Below the pieces are notes generated by a model. It was not told the DNA's origin. It was given only the letters and a program-made list of their open reading frames with translations, and did no database searches. A stretch of DNA of 34,722 nt from Planctomycetia bacterium (GTDB taxonomy: Bacteria > Planctomycetota > UBA8108 > UBA1146): assembly GCA_009937185.1 (NCBI GenBank), contig JAACCY010000104.1, positions 1 to 34,722 of the forward strand, given 5' to 3'. The position numbers and the translations under genes were made by a program. Below, in pieces: positions 1-8,735 of this stretch (the first letter of the stretch is position 1; the number at the start of each line of letters is the position of its first letter).

Positions 1-46
1 AGTGTTTCCGAACTTGAGGCCCGCCCAAATCGATCCAGCATTCTGA
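1..46 (+). CDS. possible 3' tail of an upstream gene
   Basis: Reading from base 2, one frame gives a 14-residue tail (ending PAQIDPAF) closed by TGA at 44-46, 14 bases before the next start. This spacing fits the last codons of an upstream operon member. In MacAB-type clusters that member is often a periplasmic adaptor, but nothing in 14 residues identifies it. The alternative is that these bases are simply leader: frame 1 is also open and runs into the gene starting at 61. Low confidence. Confidence 0.3.
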   Translation, partial: VFPNLRPAQIDPAF

Positions 47-60
47 AGAGGACAAAAGGT

Positions 61-1365
61 ATGTTAAGTGCCCTATACGGTGCTCTGAGTGAACTTCTCA
101 GACATCCGGTGCGGACATTATTGATCTGCCAGGGAATTTTGTGGTCTGTCACCCTGATGGTGGCCCCTGCTGCGATTCTTGAGGGTTCCAGAACTGCCGC
201 GATCGAAAGGTCCTCAGAACTGGGTACAGACCGGATTCAGATCGAATCTGACGCCGGGGCGGATCGTTCTATCGATACCGAGGACGTCAAAGATCTTCGT
301 GAAAAGTTGCTTGAGACGGATCCTGACAGTTTTGTGAGTGGAATCTCTGCAGCGGACGCTCTTTTCAATGGTGAAAGAAAGATGCGAGGTTGGGTTCTGT
401 ATTCCGATTCGGAAGAGCTCTCTGCACGATCTATGAAAATGTTGGCAGGCCGCTGGTTTCAGAGCGGCTCTGATCTTGCAGAAGTGGTCGTTGAGGAAAA
501 TCTTGTCGAGGTTCTGCTGGGATCTACTGGGCAGGCAGAGGGTTTGCTGGGTAAGGAGCTGTGGATTTCTCCGCAACGATTTGGATTTGTGAGAGTGGAC
601 TTACAGTCTTCCTCTGAGAGTTCGACTCCTTTTATCGTTTCTGGGGTCGTCGCGAAGCCCAAGGGAATCGATCCTTTAGGGTTCGACAAGGATCACACTT
701 TCTCCGACATGGTCGAGGGGGTCCTGAAGATGTTGGGGGTCGCTCCAGACTCTGCTCCTTGGCTTGACGAAGGAGTGTCTGTTCATATTGATCGAAATGC
801 TTCTCCCGAAATCGATCGGGAAGTGGACTGGACTGTTGTTTCTACAAACCCATCTCGTATTACCGAAATGGGTGCACTTGTAGAAGAGAGTTTGATTCGG
901 CGTGGTTGTTCTCCTTTGATTTATAGTAATGCAGCGTGGGCCGTACTGGCCAGTCCAGAGCTCGATGGATATCTGGTTCTTCATGATGTTTTCTTTCTGA
1001 TTTCGGCACTCACCGGATTGGTTGTGTTGGCGAATCTCCTACTGTTAACCGGTAGGCGAAGACGTGCAGAAGTGGGTTTGCGTCGGGCAGAAGGCGCCAC
1101 TCGGGTAGATATTTTCAGCCAGTTTTTCTTTGAGGGATTAATCATCGCTTTATTGGGTGCACTTTTGGGTGCAGTTGCAGGTGTCGGACTCGCGGAAATC
1201 CGTGTGCTTATCGGTCCGTCGGAATTGCTCGAAGTGGTTTGGCCCTGGTGGACGATCATGAAGTCGGCCTTATTGGTAACAGCGGGTGCAGCATTGGCTT
1301 CCGCAGGGCCAGCATGGACTGTGAGTGGTGTGGACCCTGCTCTCCTTCTGAGTGAGAGGCGATAG
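61..1365 (+). CDS. FtsX-type ABC transporter permease (MacB/Lol-like), first of two
   Basis: Inner-membrane permease subunit of a MacB/LolCDE-type ABC transporter. Of 434 residues, one membrane segment lies near residues 18-40, a large periplasmic (MacB_PCD-like) domain fills about 40-300, and three membrane segments follow at about 305-330, 348-380 and 395-425, which is the four-segment FtsX plan. The cytoplasmic loop RRRRAEVGLRRAEGAT is the conserved FtsX-domain coupling loop (usual form EIGLRRALGA). ATG at 61 is preceded by AAGAGGAC at 46-53. The stop overlaps the start region of the next permease, so translation is probably coupled. Family proteins extract or export lipoproteins, peptides or small molecules; the substrate cannot be read from the sequence. 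Confidence 0.9.
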   Translation: MLSALYGALSELLRHPVRTLLICQGILWSVTLMVAPAAILEGSRTAAIERSSELGTDRIQIESDAGADRSIDTEDVKDLREKLLETDPDSFVSGISAADALFNGERKMRGWVLYSDSEELSARSMKMLAGRWFQSGSDLAEVVVEENLVEVLLGSTGQAEGLLGKELWISPQRFGFVRVDLQSSSESSTPFIVSGVVAKPKGIDPLGFDKDHTFSDMVEGVLKMLGVAPDSAPWLDEGVSVHIDRNASPEIDREVDWTVVSTNPSRITEMGALVEESLIRRGCSPLIYSNAAWAVLASPELDGYLVLHDVFFLISALTGLVVLANLLLLTGRRRRAEVGLRRAEGATRVDIFSQFFFEGLIIALLGALLGAVAGVGLAEIRVLIGPSELLEVVWPWWTIMKSALLVTAGAALASAGPAWTVSGVDPALLLSERR

Positions 1366-1367
1366 TG

Positions 1368-2627
1368 ATGTCTCTAATGAAGGATGGAATGATTCGGATT
1401 CGGCGAAGTCCCATGCGTGCCATCTTGGTGACTTTAACCTTTGCTTTGGGCTTCTCAGCAGTTGTGGCCATCGTGGGCACCATCGAGGGAGGGCGCCGAG
1501 CCATCGGCAATGATTTAGAAGCATTGGGTTCAGATTTGTTGGCTCTCGTCAATCCGGTGGAGTTAGGCACAGTGAGTTTGGGAAGAGTGACCGAAGGATC
1601 TCCGGTGACTTCTCAAGACATCCCTTCCATCAAAACGGCATTAGGTTCTGAGGTCGAAACGATATCCCCGTTATTGGTGAATTTAGGATTGACCACATAT
1701 GGAGAGATTTCGTGGAGACATACGATGGTTGCCACGACTCCGGGTTTTCTTTCGGTTCTCCGTTCAGGGATGCTGAAGGGACGATTCTTGGAAGAGTCAG
1801 ACCGATGGCCCGACGATCGTGAGGGTATCGTTCCCGTTGCGATCGACGAAGCATTGGCGCTGAAGTTTTTCACTTCAGCGGAGTACGCTATGGGACGACG
1901 ATTTCGTTCGATTCGATCTGGGATCCCATTCACTTGCGAAATTATCGGAGTAGTGGGTGATCCTCTTCTGCTGCGTCAGCATCTGAGTTCCTTTGATGCC
2001 ACTTCTCGTGCTCGTTCTATTCCTGCCCGTAGGTTGGAGTTTTTGAATTTGTACATGCCTTGGAGAGAAGGAATAGATCAACCTACGGTTACCATTTTGG
2101 ATGTCGATACTGTCGATAAAGTCGACGGTGTGAAGTCTCGACTGGATCAATGGGTTGAAGATAATGACAAGGGTGTATACCTACATGTTCAAAAGCAATG
2201 GACAGCGATCATTCTACAAATGGTGGATCGGTTTAGTGGGTTGGGGCATTTCATCTGGGTATTGGGATTGACCATTGTATTGATACTGACAGCGACCATG
2301 TCATTATTAGCGATCGATGAGAGCATGGAAGAAGTCGCTCTGAGAAGAGCCGAGGGAGCCCGAGTGTCACAAGTCATTACGCCTGTTTTTCTAGAAGCAG
2401 GAATGTTGTCACTATTGGCGTTGTTCCCTGGATATTGGGTAGGGCTTTCTATCATTGAGTGGGGTGTTCAACCCGTCTTGGGATGGGAGGCGTGGCTGCC
2501 GCTCGAAATGATTCTGGGAGTTTCTAGCGCTCTCGTAGTGACGGCGATGTTGAGCGCCGTCCTTCCGGCATATCGAGTGGCAACGCTTGATCCTGCCCCG
2601 GTACTTTGTGGACGGAGAGACATTTGA
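1368..2627 (+). CDS. FtsX-type ABC transporter permease, second of two
   Basis: Partner permease to the preceding gene, about 419 residues with the same plan: an N-terminal membrane segment (about 17-40), a periplasmic domain to about 300, then three C-terminal membrane segments. The coupling loop reads EEVALRRAEGARVSQV. Two starts are possible in the overlap TAGTGATG: GTG at 1365, which overlaps the upstream stop by one base, or ATG at 1368. Both lie within reach of GAGAGG at 1354-1359; ATG is preferred. The two permeases differ in sequence, so the transporter is probably a heterodimer. The gene ends in a stop that overlaps the likely TTG start of the ATPase gene. Confidence 0.9.
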   Translation: MSLMKDGMIRIRRSPMRAILVTLTFALGFSAVVAIVGTIEGGRRAIGNDLEALGSDLLALVNPVELGTVSLGRVTEGSPVTSQDIPSIKTALGSEVETISPLLVNLGLTTYGEISWRHTMVATTPGFLSVLRSGMLKGRFLEESDRWPDDREGIVPVAIDEALALKFFTSAEYAMGRRFRSIRSGIPFTCEIIGVVGDPLLLRQHLSSFDATSRARSIPARRLEFLNLYMPWREGIDQPTVTILDVDTVDKVDGVKSRLDQWVEDNDKGVYLHVQKQWTAIILQMVDRFSGLGHFIWVLGLTIVLILTATMSLLAIDESMEEVALRRAEGARVSQVITPVFLEAGMLSLLALFPGYWVGLSIIEWGVQPVLGWEAWLPLEMILGVSSALVVTAMLSAVLPAYRVATLDPAPVLCGRRDI

Positions 2628-3316
2628 ACCAAGTTGACACAAAACGTATTGTTGAAATGCACGGGATTTCTCGTCATTACGGGGATGGTGTTTCGCAGGT
2701 CAAGGCTCTGGACGATGTCGATCTCTCCATTCAAGCGGGAGAGTTTGTTGCTATCGTTGGAGCATCAGGGAGTGGGAAGAGCACGCTGCTCCAAATATTG
2801 GGCTGTCTTGATCGAGCGGATAGCGGCCAATATTTGTTGGCTGGAAAAAATGTACTGTCACTGCCGGAGAAAGAGTTAGCTCGAGTCCGAAATGAAGTTT
2901 TGGGATTCGTCTTTCAGTCATTCCATCTACTCGGCGACAGAAACGCTCTCGATAATGTCCGGCTTCCACTGGAATATCGCAGGGGTAAGGTGGAAACGAG
3001 CCTCGCCGAGCAGATGCTTGAAAGAGTGCAGTTGTCTGATCGAGTGAAACATTTCCCTTCTCAACTCAGCGGAGGAGAGCGTCAGAGAGTGGCCATCGCC
3101 AGAGCTCTCGTAAAACAGCCTCAATTGTTGCTCTGCGATGAACCCACCGGGAATCTGGATAGCCGAAATGGGCAGCAGATTTTGGATCTTCTCTCCGGAT
3201 TAAGGGAAGAGTATCAGACGACTTTAGTTCTCGTGACTCATGACACCGAAGTGGCGGATCGAGCCGATCGTGTCGTGACTCTGAAAGACGGTCGGTGGTC
3301 AGAGGAGTCTTCTTGA
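2624..3316 (+). CDS. ABC transporter ATP-binding protein, LolD/MacB type
   Basis: Nucleotide-binding subunit for the two FtsX permeases just upstream. It carries Walker A (GASGSGKST), a Q-loop (FVFQSFHLL), the signature [15 protein letters not shown], Walker B ([12 protein letters not shown]) and the H-loop (LVTHD), all intact. The TGNLD after Walker B is characteristic of the LolD/MacB/FtsE class. TTG at 2624 is chosen as start because GGAG (2614-2617) lies six bases upstream and it overlaps the previous stop (TTGA); an in-frame GTG at 2606 would add six residues without a comparable ribosome site. Length (230 aa) is normal. The stop overlaps the ATG of the next gene (TGATG). Confidence 0.93.
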   Translation: MNQVDTKRIVEMHGISRHYGDGVSQVKALDDVDLSIQAGEFVAIVGASGSGKSTLLQILGCLDRADSGQYLLAGKNVLSLPEKELARVRNEVLGFVFQSFHLLGDRNALDNVRLPLEYRRGKVETSLAEQMLERVQLSDRVKHFPSQLSGGERQRVAIARALVKQPQLLLCDEPTGNLDSRNGQQILDLLSGLREEYQTTLVLVTHDTEVADRADRVVTLKDGRWSEESS

Positions 3317-4326
3317 TGAGCATTTGGGCCAGAGTGTTGCTGGCTTCGATGGTCGTATTTCTGAGCAGTTGCCAAAGCGATTCCAAACCTTCTGTGACAA
3401 TTTATTGCGCTCATGATCGGGTTCATGCGGAACAAATTTTGGATCTTTTTGAGGATGAGACGGGGATTCGTGTCGATGCCATTTTCGACACGGAGGCCAA
3501 TAAGACGGTAGGCCTTGCTGAAAGGCTTCGAGCTGAGAGAGGGCGTCCACGTTGCGACGTGCATTGGTCGAATGAGCCTTTGAGATCTGTCAGATTATCA
3601 CGTGAGGGTTTGTTTAGAAAAATGCCATCTGATCTTGGGGCCGCCATCCCCGAGATGTGGAAAGACAAATCAGGACTGTGGTGTGGTTTCGCCGGGCGTG
3701 TCAGGGTTCTTGCCGTACAACCCACTTCACCCGCAGGGCAGTGGACCGGTCCCGTTTCCATGAAGCAACTCACAGAGGATCAGTGGTTGGGCAAAGTGGC
3801 CTTGGCAGATCCTCGATTCGGCACAACGGGTTCTCACTTGGCAATCATCCGATCCATGGAGGGTGAGGAATCCTACCTGAATTTATTACAGGGGCTCCAG
3901 CTGAACGACGTTCAATTGGTGTCTTCAAATTCTGCTAGCCGAGATCGCGTACTCTCAGGAGAGGCATGGATAGGTGTCACTGATACCGATGATATCGAAG
4001 TGGTTCGCCGGAGAGGTGAGAGTATTGGCGAGGTCTTTTTAAGTACGGATGGAGATGTGCTTTTGCCGAATGTGATTGCATTGGTAAAGGGAAGTCCGAA
4101 TCCGACAGAGGGAGAGATCTTGGCCCGCTGGTTGCTGAGTTCCAGAGTTGAAGAGTTGTTGGCGGCTTCTAGCAGTCGGCAAGTTCCTCTTATTCCTGGC
4201 ACGTCAGTACCTGTGGGTGGACTCAGTATTGAAGACCTTGATCCACTCGTTATTGACTGGGATGATGCCGCCGACGCTCTTCCTGCGGCTATTCAGGAAG
4301 CTGAAAGGTATTTGCTGGACCGCTGA
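3316..4326 (+). CDS. lipoprotein extracellular substrate-binding protein, Fe(III)/FbpA-like family
   Basis: Predicted binding protein of a Fe(III)/thiamine-type ABC importer, 336 residues. The N-terminus is a lipoprotein signal: a short charged start, a hydrophobic stretch and LSSC with the acylated Cys at residue 19. The mature protein opens with VTIYCAHD, the usual first strand of FbpA-like proteins (VTVYSAHD). The hinge region contains GVTDTDD (222-226 for TDTDD), typical of this family, but I see no paired tyrosines like the iron ligands of FbpA, so the substrate is uncertain. ATG at 3316 overlaps the preceding stop and follows AGAGGAG at 3301-3307; the longer frame from 3295 would spoil the signal peptide. 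The permease and ATPase follow directly. Confidence 0.88.
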   Translation: MSIWARVLLASMVVFLSSCQSDSKPSVTIYCAHDRVHAEQILDLFEDETGIRVDAIFDTEANKTVGLAERLRAERGRPRCDVHWSNEPLRSVRLSREGLFRKMPSDLGAAIPEMWKDKSGLWCGFAGRVRVLAVQPTSPAGQWTGPVSMKQLTEDQWLGKVALADPRFGTTGSHLAIIRSMEGEESYLNLLQGLQLNDVQLVSSNSASRDRVLSGEAWIGVTDTDDIEVVRRRGESIGEVFLSTDGDVLLPNVIALVKGSPNPTEGEILARWLLSSRVEELLAASSSRQVPLIPGTSVPVGGLSIEDLDPLVIDWDDAADALPAAIQEAERYLLDR

Positions 4327-5825
4327 TGAGAAGATTGCTTTCCTGGATTTGGCCTCTTCTTCCACTTCTCTGTGGTTTCTACATACCGGTTTTCATTGCT
4401 GTTTTGGATGATGTCGCACTGGGTTCCATCGAGGTCGCTTTTTCCAGCGTTGTCACTTCGATACCCGTAATATTTTCTACAGCGATTCTTGCCATCTCCG
4501 CAGCATTTTTGGCCACTCTGATCGGGGCGGTCGATGCATTGTTGATATCCGGAGTAAGAGGCGTGACTTCGGGTCGTCTGAGATTTCTTTGGGTACCCCT
4601 CCTGATTCTCACCTTCACCACACCACCTGCGGCAGTCGCTTCTGCAATTCAGTCTACATTTGGATCTTCATTTCTTGTCGCAGGAGTCAGGGATGAGTTT
4701 GGCGCATTGATATTGTTGTCATTACGTTGGGCTCCGGTCGCACTCGCGATATTGCTAGGGCTATCGCTGACGATTCCTCGTGAACAGGAATGGGCATTGC
4801 GATTGCTCCCACCAGTGAAAGCTCTCAAGGTGAGATGGCAACTTCAGCGAAATTGGCGTCGGGCTTGTATGCTCTTGCTCTTCTTGTTGATGCTGCCCGC
4901 CGCAGAGATTCCTTCTTATGCAGGAATAGAAACGATATCTCGAAGAGTGATGGCTCGCTTGACTGTTGGAGATGGTCTTTCGGGCTGGATTTTATCTGCG
5001 GGCCTTGCCGGAATTGTGGGGCCATTGTTGGCATGGTTGATGCCTGGAAATCAATGGTGGGGGCGGGGTTTGAAAACTTTGTCGCCAGCGGGATTGCCCA
5101 CATGGAAGTTTGCCAGTGGATGGTGGATTCTTAGAGTGGTCCCTGCGATATCTCTGATTCTGATATTGATCTACACCGCTTGGCCTAGAGCCAGTGAAGT
5201 GGAGTTAGCGAAAAGCGAGTTTTTGTCAGCCTTATGGAATGGAATTATTGAGATTCAGAGGGCACTGCTGGTCTCTGTCTTGAGTGTGCTTTGTTGCTGG
5301 CGACTTGCTGTTGCAAAGAGAAAGTGGGCGTTATGGGCTTGGTGTCTTCCAACGTTTTTGCCCGCGAGTTTATTGGGCTTGTCTCTCGCCTCGACATGGG
5401 GTGTTCATGCACCCGTGTTTCTGGACCGCATTCCTTGGTTGCTGTCTTTGGCACACGTCGTTCAACTGGGAGCGTTGTCAGCGCTGGCTGGAATATTGGC
5501 AGTGAGCATGATTCCGGAAGAAGAAGCGAATGCGGCAAGATTTGTGAAGCCTGAAATTGCATGTTGGCGTATCTTCTTGCCCCGTTCATTGCCGGTACTG
5601 ATTCCTGCCAGCATCATGGGAGCGATTCTTATACTGGGGGAAGTAGAATCGACTCTGTTGTTGGCGCCACCTGGGCACCCCTCTCCAGCACTGGAGTTGC
5701 ATCAGTTGCTCCATTTTAGGAATGACGAACAGGCGTCTCGGCTGGCACTCGCATTGATCATTCTCAGTTCAGGGCTCACCTTGTTGTTTTCAGGAGTATC
5801 ACTCGGAAGGAAAGACCAAAGATGA
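4326..5825 (+). CDS. ABC importer permease, two-domain FbpB type
   Basis: Inner-membrane permease of 499 residues with about twelve hydrophobic segments, arranged as two six-segment halves in one chain as in FbpB/SfuB iron permeases and ThiP. The second half has a recognisable EAA loop (EEANAARFVKP followed by FLPRSLPVLIPA), the site that contacts the ATPase. The equivalent loop in the first half (around EQEWALRLLPPVKALK) has lost the central glycine and the ILP end, so it is degenerate. The gene overlaps the binding-protein gene by one base (TGATG) and the ATPase gene by four (ATGA), which supports a three-part importer made from one mRNA. Confidence 0.87.
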   Translation: MRRLLSWIWPLLPLLCGFYIPVFIAVLDDVALGSIEVAFSSVVTSIPVIFSTAILAISAAFLATLIGAVDALLISGVRGVTSGRLRFLWVPLLILTFTTPPAAVASAIQSTFGSSFLVAGVRDEFGALILLSLRWAPVALAILLGLSLTIPREQEWALRLLPPVKALKVRWQLQRNWRRACMLLLFLLMLPAAEIPSYAGIETISRRVMARLTVGDGLSGWILSAGLAGIVGPLLAWLMPGNQWWGRGLKTLSPAGLPTWKFASGWWILRVVPAISLILILIYTAWPRASEVELAKSEFLSALWNGIIEIQRALLVSVLSVLCCWRLAVAKRKWALWAWCLPTFLPASLLGLSLASTWGVHAPVFLDRIPWLLSLAHVVQLGALSALAGILAVSMIPEEEANAARFVKPEIACWRIFLPRSLPVLIPASIMGAILILGEVESTLLLAPPGHPSPALELHQLLHFRNDEQASRLALALIILSSGLTLLFSGVSLGRKDQR

Positions 5826-6454
5826 AGACATCTCCCCTTCTCGAAGTGAAAGCGCTCACGGTTAAAAGAGGACGGAATAGTTTGGGGCCACTTTCTCTGA
5901 CGTTGTCAGAGGGGTGTGGGCTCGCACTGGTGGGAAGTAACGGATCTGGGAAGAGCAGTTTCATGCTCGCCATCGCAGGGCTTCTGGAAACTACCGGTGG
6001 GGATGTGCTACTCAATCTCCCTGGAAGTGACGGAAAGCACGATCAGGGAAGTCATACAGAGGGCTGGAAAAGGGGGCTGGGTTGGCAAGGTCAGCAGTCT
6101 GGTCTTTGGCCGCACCTCTCTATTCGGCAGCAATGTTATCTATTGCAGGACGAAAAAAATCAGTCGTCTCTGGAATCTTTTGCCGAAGCCCTCTCTATGG
6201 TTCCATTACTCGACCGTATGCCGCATCAGCTCTCAGGGGGGGAATCTCAGAGGGCAGAATTTATGAGGGCACTTGGCTCACCGGGGAAATTGCTACTGCT
6301 GGACGAACCTTTTTCTTCGCAGAACAGCGAAGGCAGATCTTTAATGCTGAACTTGATCGAGCAGGAAAAAAAGCGTGATCGAGCTTTTATATTGGCACTT
6401 CATGAACCCATGAATGGCTGGGATGTTATTCGGCTGCCGTTAGGGTCCGATTGA
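5822..6454 (+). CDS. short ABC importer ATP-binding protein
   Basis: ATPase expected to drive the permease just upstream. Visible motifs are Walker A (GSNGSGKSS, about 38-46), a Q-loop (GWQGQQSGLWPHLSI), the signature LSGGESQRAEFMRAL, Walker B (KLLLLDEPFSS) and an H-loop histidine in LALHEP. At 210 residues it is far shorter than the ~350-residue FbpC/PotA proteins and lacks the C-terminal TOBE regulatory domain, being closer in size to ThiQ. The signature helix has AEFMRAL in place of the usual VALARAL, and H-loop Asp is replaced by Glu, but no essential catalytic residue is missing. It is the last gene of the operon; only 21 bases separate it from the end of the convergent LolD-like gene. 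Confidence 0.88.
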   Translation: MKTSPLLEVKALTVKRGRNSLGPLSLTLSEGCGLALVGSNGSGKSSFMLAIAGLLETTGGDVLLNLPGSDGKHDQGSHTEGWKRGLGWQGQQSGLWPHLSIRQQCYLLQDEKNQSSLESFAEALSMVPLLDRMPHQLSGGESQRAEFMRALGSPGKLLLLDEPFSSQNSEGRSLMLNLIEQEKKRDRAFILALHEPMNGWDVIRLPLGSD

Positions 6455-6475
6455 ATAACAACAGTCTATAAGATA

Positions 6476-7213
6476 TTAGGATGTGCTCTCGGCTTCGAAT
6501 CGACCGTCCACCATCTGAAGGCGTCTATCTCCACGTGCTGCGAGATCTGGGTCATGAGTCACGACAAGGATCGAAGTCGAATAGTCTTCGTGGAGTTCCC
6601 TTAAGAGTTCATGGATGCTCTCACTGGGTCGAGAGTCCAGATTACCCGTCGGTTCATCACAGAGAAGCAAAGGGGGCGAGAGCATTAAGGCTCTCGCGAT
6701 GGCGACTCGTTGTCTCTCTCCGCCAGAGAGAGTTCCTGGAGCTTGTTTTTCACGACCACTCAGTCCGACTCGTTGAAGTAGCGATTCTGCTCGGCCATGA
6801 AATTCATCGCGATTCTTGTTCCATGCCCTAGAAGTCCTGCTGACTTGTGATGGTAACAATACGTTTTCCAGGACATTGAGATCGGGAAGAAGATGAAAGA
6901 ACTGAAAAACGAAACCAATGAAGTGATTCCTCAATTGGCATCGTGAATCTTCATCCAACTGCGAAGTTTTCCAGGTTTTTTCTCCGGATCGATAAGTGAT
7001 CTCACCACCAGAAGGTGTATCGAGTAATCCGAGGCAGTGAAGCAGAGTACTTTTTCCTACTCCGCTGAGTCCGACGATAGCTACCATTTCAGCTTCGTAG
7101 ATTTGAAGATCGAGGCCTTTTAAGACCATCAGTTTTTCCCCGTTTACAAGGGGGAATGACCGTTCCAGGTTACGAACGCTGACAACAGGAAGTGGAGCGG
7201 AGGAATCACTCAT
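6476..7213 (-). CDS. ABC transporter ATP-binding protein, LolD-like
   Basis: Nucleotide-binding subunit of a lipoprotein-release type (Lol) transporter. It has Walker A (GLSGVGKST), a Q-loop in [11 protein letters not shown], the signature [15 protein letters not shown], Walker B ([12 protein letters not shown]) and the H-loop (VVTHD). ATG at 7213 gives 245 residues, beginning [20 protein letters not shown], and overlaps the stop of the upstream permease gene by eight bases; the longer frame back to 7282 would run deep into that gene and has no purpose. It is similar in class to, but clearly distinct from, the ATPase at 2624-3316. The gene ends 21 bases from the convergent operon, with no obvious hairpin between them. 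Confidence 0.92.
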   Translation of the reverse strand: MSDSSAPLPVVSVRNLERSFPLVNGEKLMVLKGLDLQIYEAEMVAIVGLSGVGKSTLLHCLGLLDTPSGGEITYRSGEKTWKTSQLDEDSRCQLRNHFIGFVFQFFHLLPDLNVLENVLLPSQVSRTSRAWNKNRDEFHGRAESLLQRVGLSGREKQAPGTLSGGERQRVAIARALMLSPPLLLCDEPTGNLDSRPSESIHELLRELHEDYSTSILVVTHDPDLAARGDRRLQMVDGRFEAESTS

Positions 7214-8621
7214 GATGGAGCGCCTTGATCGGGTCCTGTCTTCCAGCTCGCATCGAGGGAAGAACGCTCCCAAGAAAGCCAAAGATCAGGGTAGGTAGAC
7301 AAACGAGAAGTACATCCTGATATCTGAGAACTACCGGGATTCTTTCTAGATAATAAACATTGGGTGGGAACAACTGGAGGCCGGTCATTCTGAATATGAA
7401 GTCATGAAACTCATTGATGTTTTCCAGAAAAATCCAACCTGAGAGTAATCCAAGGATGGCACCGGTTGTGCAAAGAAACATCCCCTGCTTCAGGACGAGT
7501 AACACGATGCCGGATCGAGTGGCTCCGAGAGCCCTCAGTACACCAAGGTCGCGTTCTTTTTCTATCACCAGCAACATCAATATCAAAAAGATCATGCCAG
7601 AAGCGAATGCCACGATGAGGAGCATCAGTACCGAAATGATACGTTTTTCAATTTCCACGGCTTTGATGAGATTTGCGCGCTTGTCTTCCCAAGTCTCTAT
7701 ACTCGTTATACGACTTGGGATCGACTTGGGATCATCTTCTGGGAGAGACATCCGAGATTGAATCTCTTTATGGAGAGTCTCGCTGATCTCGTCAGCCTTT
7801 TGGAAATCTTCGAGTTTTATTGATATCCCAGAGATGCGCATGTCTTCGGCGGAATCATCCCAGAGTTGAAGAGTATCTTGGAGAGCCCGAATGTTGGTGT
7901 AAGCCCAGCGGAGGTCTTGTTCGTAAACTCCTGATTGAAATGCACCGACCACCAAGAAATTGCCGGAACAGGGTTCCAGAGTGACAGGTGAATATGAGGA
8001 TATCTGAACTACGTCTCCCATTTGGAGGCGGAAACTTCTCAAGGCTTCGATGCCCACGATGATCGCCTGGGGAGGGGATTCGCGAGTGAAGCCCGGTCCT
8101 GGGTCTTCATTTAATCGAAAACTCATGATCTGTCGTCGTCTCTCGATGGAGAAGACATGTGCAATTTCCTCGGCTGTGGAGGGTTCTCTGTCGGGGGGGA
8201 GCATCGAGAATTTATCCGAGAGCATCTGGTCGATTTCATCATCGCTGAGGAGGTATCTCGCGAGATCTGAAACCTTCGACTCTGGGATAGGATCGATTCC
8301 CCTGAGGACGCAGTGGTCCATGATGCCCACTTTATAGAGTGCGAGTGTGCTCACATGTGGAGCCGCAGCCTCGACACCTTCAGTGTTTCGGATCGCCTCC
8401 AGTAGAGAATCTTCACCGACGAGACCCCTGAATGGATCGGCTTCGACCACCAGATGAGAGAGGGTTCCACGAATACGCTCTCGCATTTCGACCTTGAATC
8501 CTTCCATAACGGCGAGGACCGTCAGAAGCGAAAAGACACCTAGAGTGACTGCAAGGGTGGAAGCCCAGGGAGCCCAGCGTCGTTTCAGATATCTGCGTGT
8601 CAGGTCGTCATGATATTTCAA
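7206..8621 (-). CDS. LolC/LolE-type lipoprotein-releasing permease
   Basis: Inner-membrane permease of about 471 residues. It opens with the family pattern TRRYLKRRWAPWASTLAVTLGVFSL, written here as its parts TRRYLKRR and a first membrane segment, followed by a long periplasmic domain, then three segments near the C-terminus. The coupling loop is ERDLGVLRALGAT, nearly identical to classical LolC/E (REIGVLRALGAT form). TTG at 8621 is chosen as start because AGGAG lies six bases upstream; the longer frame from TTG 8678 lacks a ribosome site. With the overlapping LolD-like gene it forms a two-gene unit. A single permease suggests a homodimer (LolF-like arrangement) that moves lipoproteins to the outer membrane; that substrate is inferred from family. 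Confidence 0.88.
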   Translation of the reverse strand: MKYHDDLTRRYLKRRWAPWASTLAVTLGVFSLLTVLAVMEGFKVEMRERIRGTLSHLVVEADPFRGLVGEDSLLEAIRNTEGVEAAAPHVSTLALYKVGIMDHCVLRGIDPIPESKVSDLARYLLSDDEIDQMLSDKFSMLPPDREPSTAEEIAHVFSIERRRQIMSFRLNEDPGPGFTRESPPQAIIVGIEALRSFRLQMGDVVQISSYSPVTLEPCSGNFLVVGAFQSGVYEQDLRWAYTNIRALQDTLQLWDDSAEDMRISGISIKLEDFQKADEISETLHKEIQSRMSLPEDDPKSIPSRITSIETWEDKRANLIKAVEIEKRIISVLMLLIVAFASGMIFLILMLLVIEKERDLGVLRALGATRSGIVLLVLKQGMFLCTTGAILGLLSGWIFLENINEFHDFIFRMTGLQLFPPNVYYLERIPVVLRYQDVLLVCLPTLIFGFLGSVLPSMRAGRQDPIKALHHE

Positions 8622-8702
8622 GGGAACTCCTGATTGAGGGGAACGTCTAGGTCTACCGTCTAAGGAGATGGATTGCAAGGTCCACAGAAAGACCGTTTTA
8701 TT

Positions 8703-8735
8703 TCCACAAGGCTATATACTACTTGGACTTGTGGA
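8703..8735. promoter_or_regulatory. 8-bp inverted repeat around a -10-like box
   Basis: TCCACAAG at 8703-8710 and its exact complement CTTGTGGA at 8728-8735 flank 17 bases that include TATACT (8715-8720). The layout suits a dimeric repressor or activator site over a promoter for either divergent gene. No factor is recognised, and the promoter reading is an inference. Confidence 0.4.

Noticed and set aside
7214-7282. Longer N-terminus for the LolD-like ATPase
   Set aside because: It would overlap the permease gene by 77 bases; ATG 7213 gives the standard family N-terminus.
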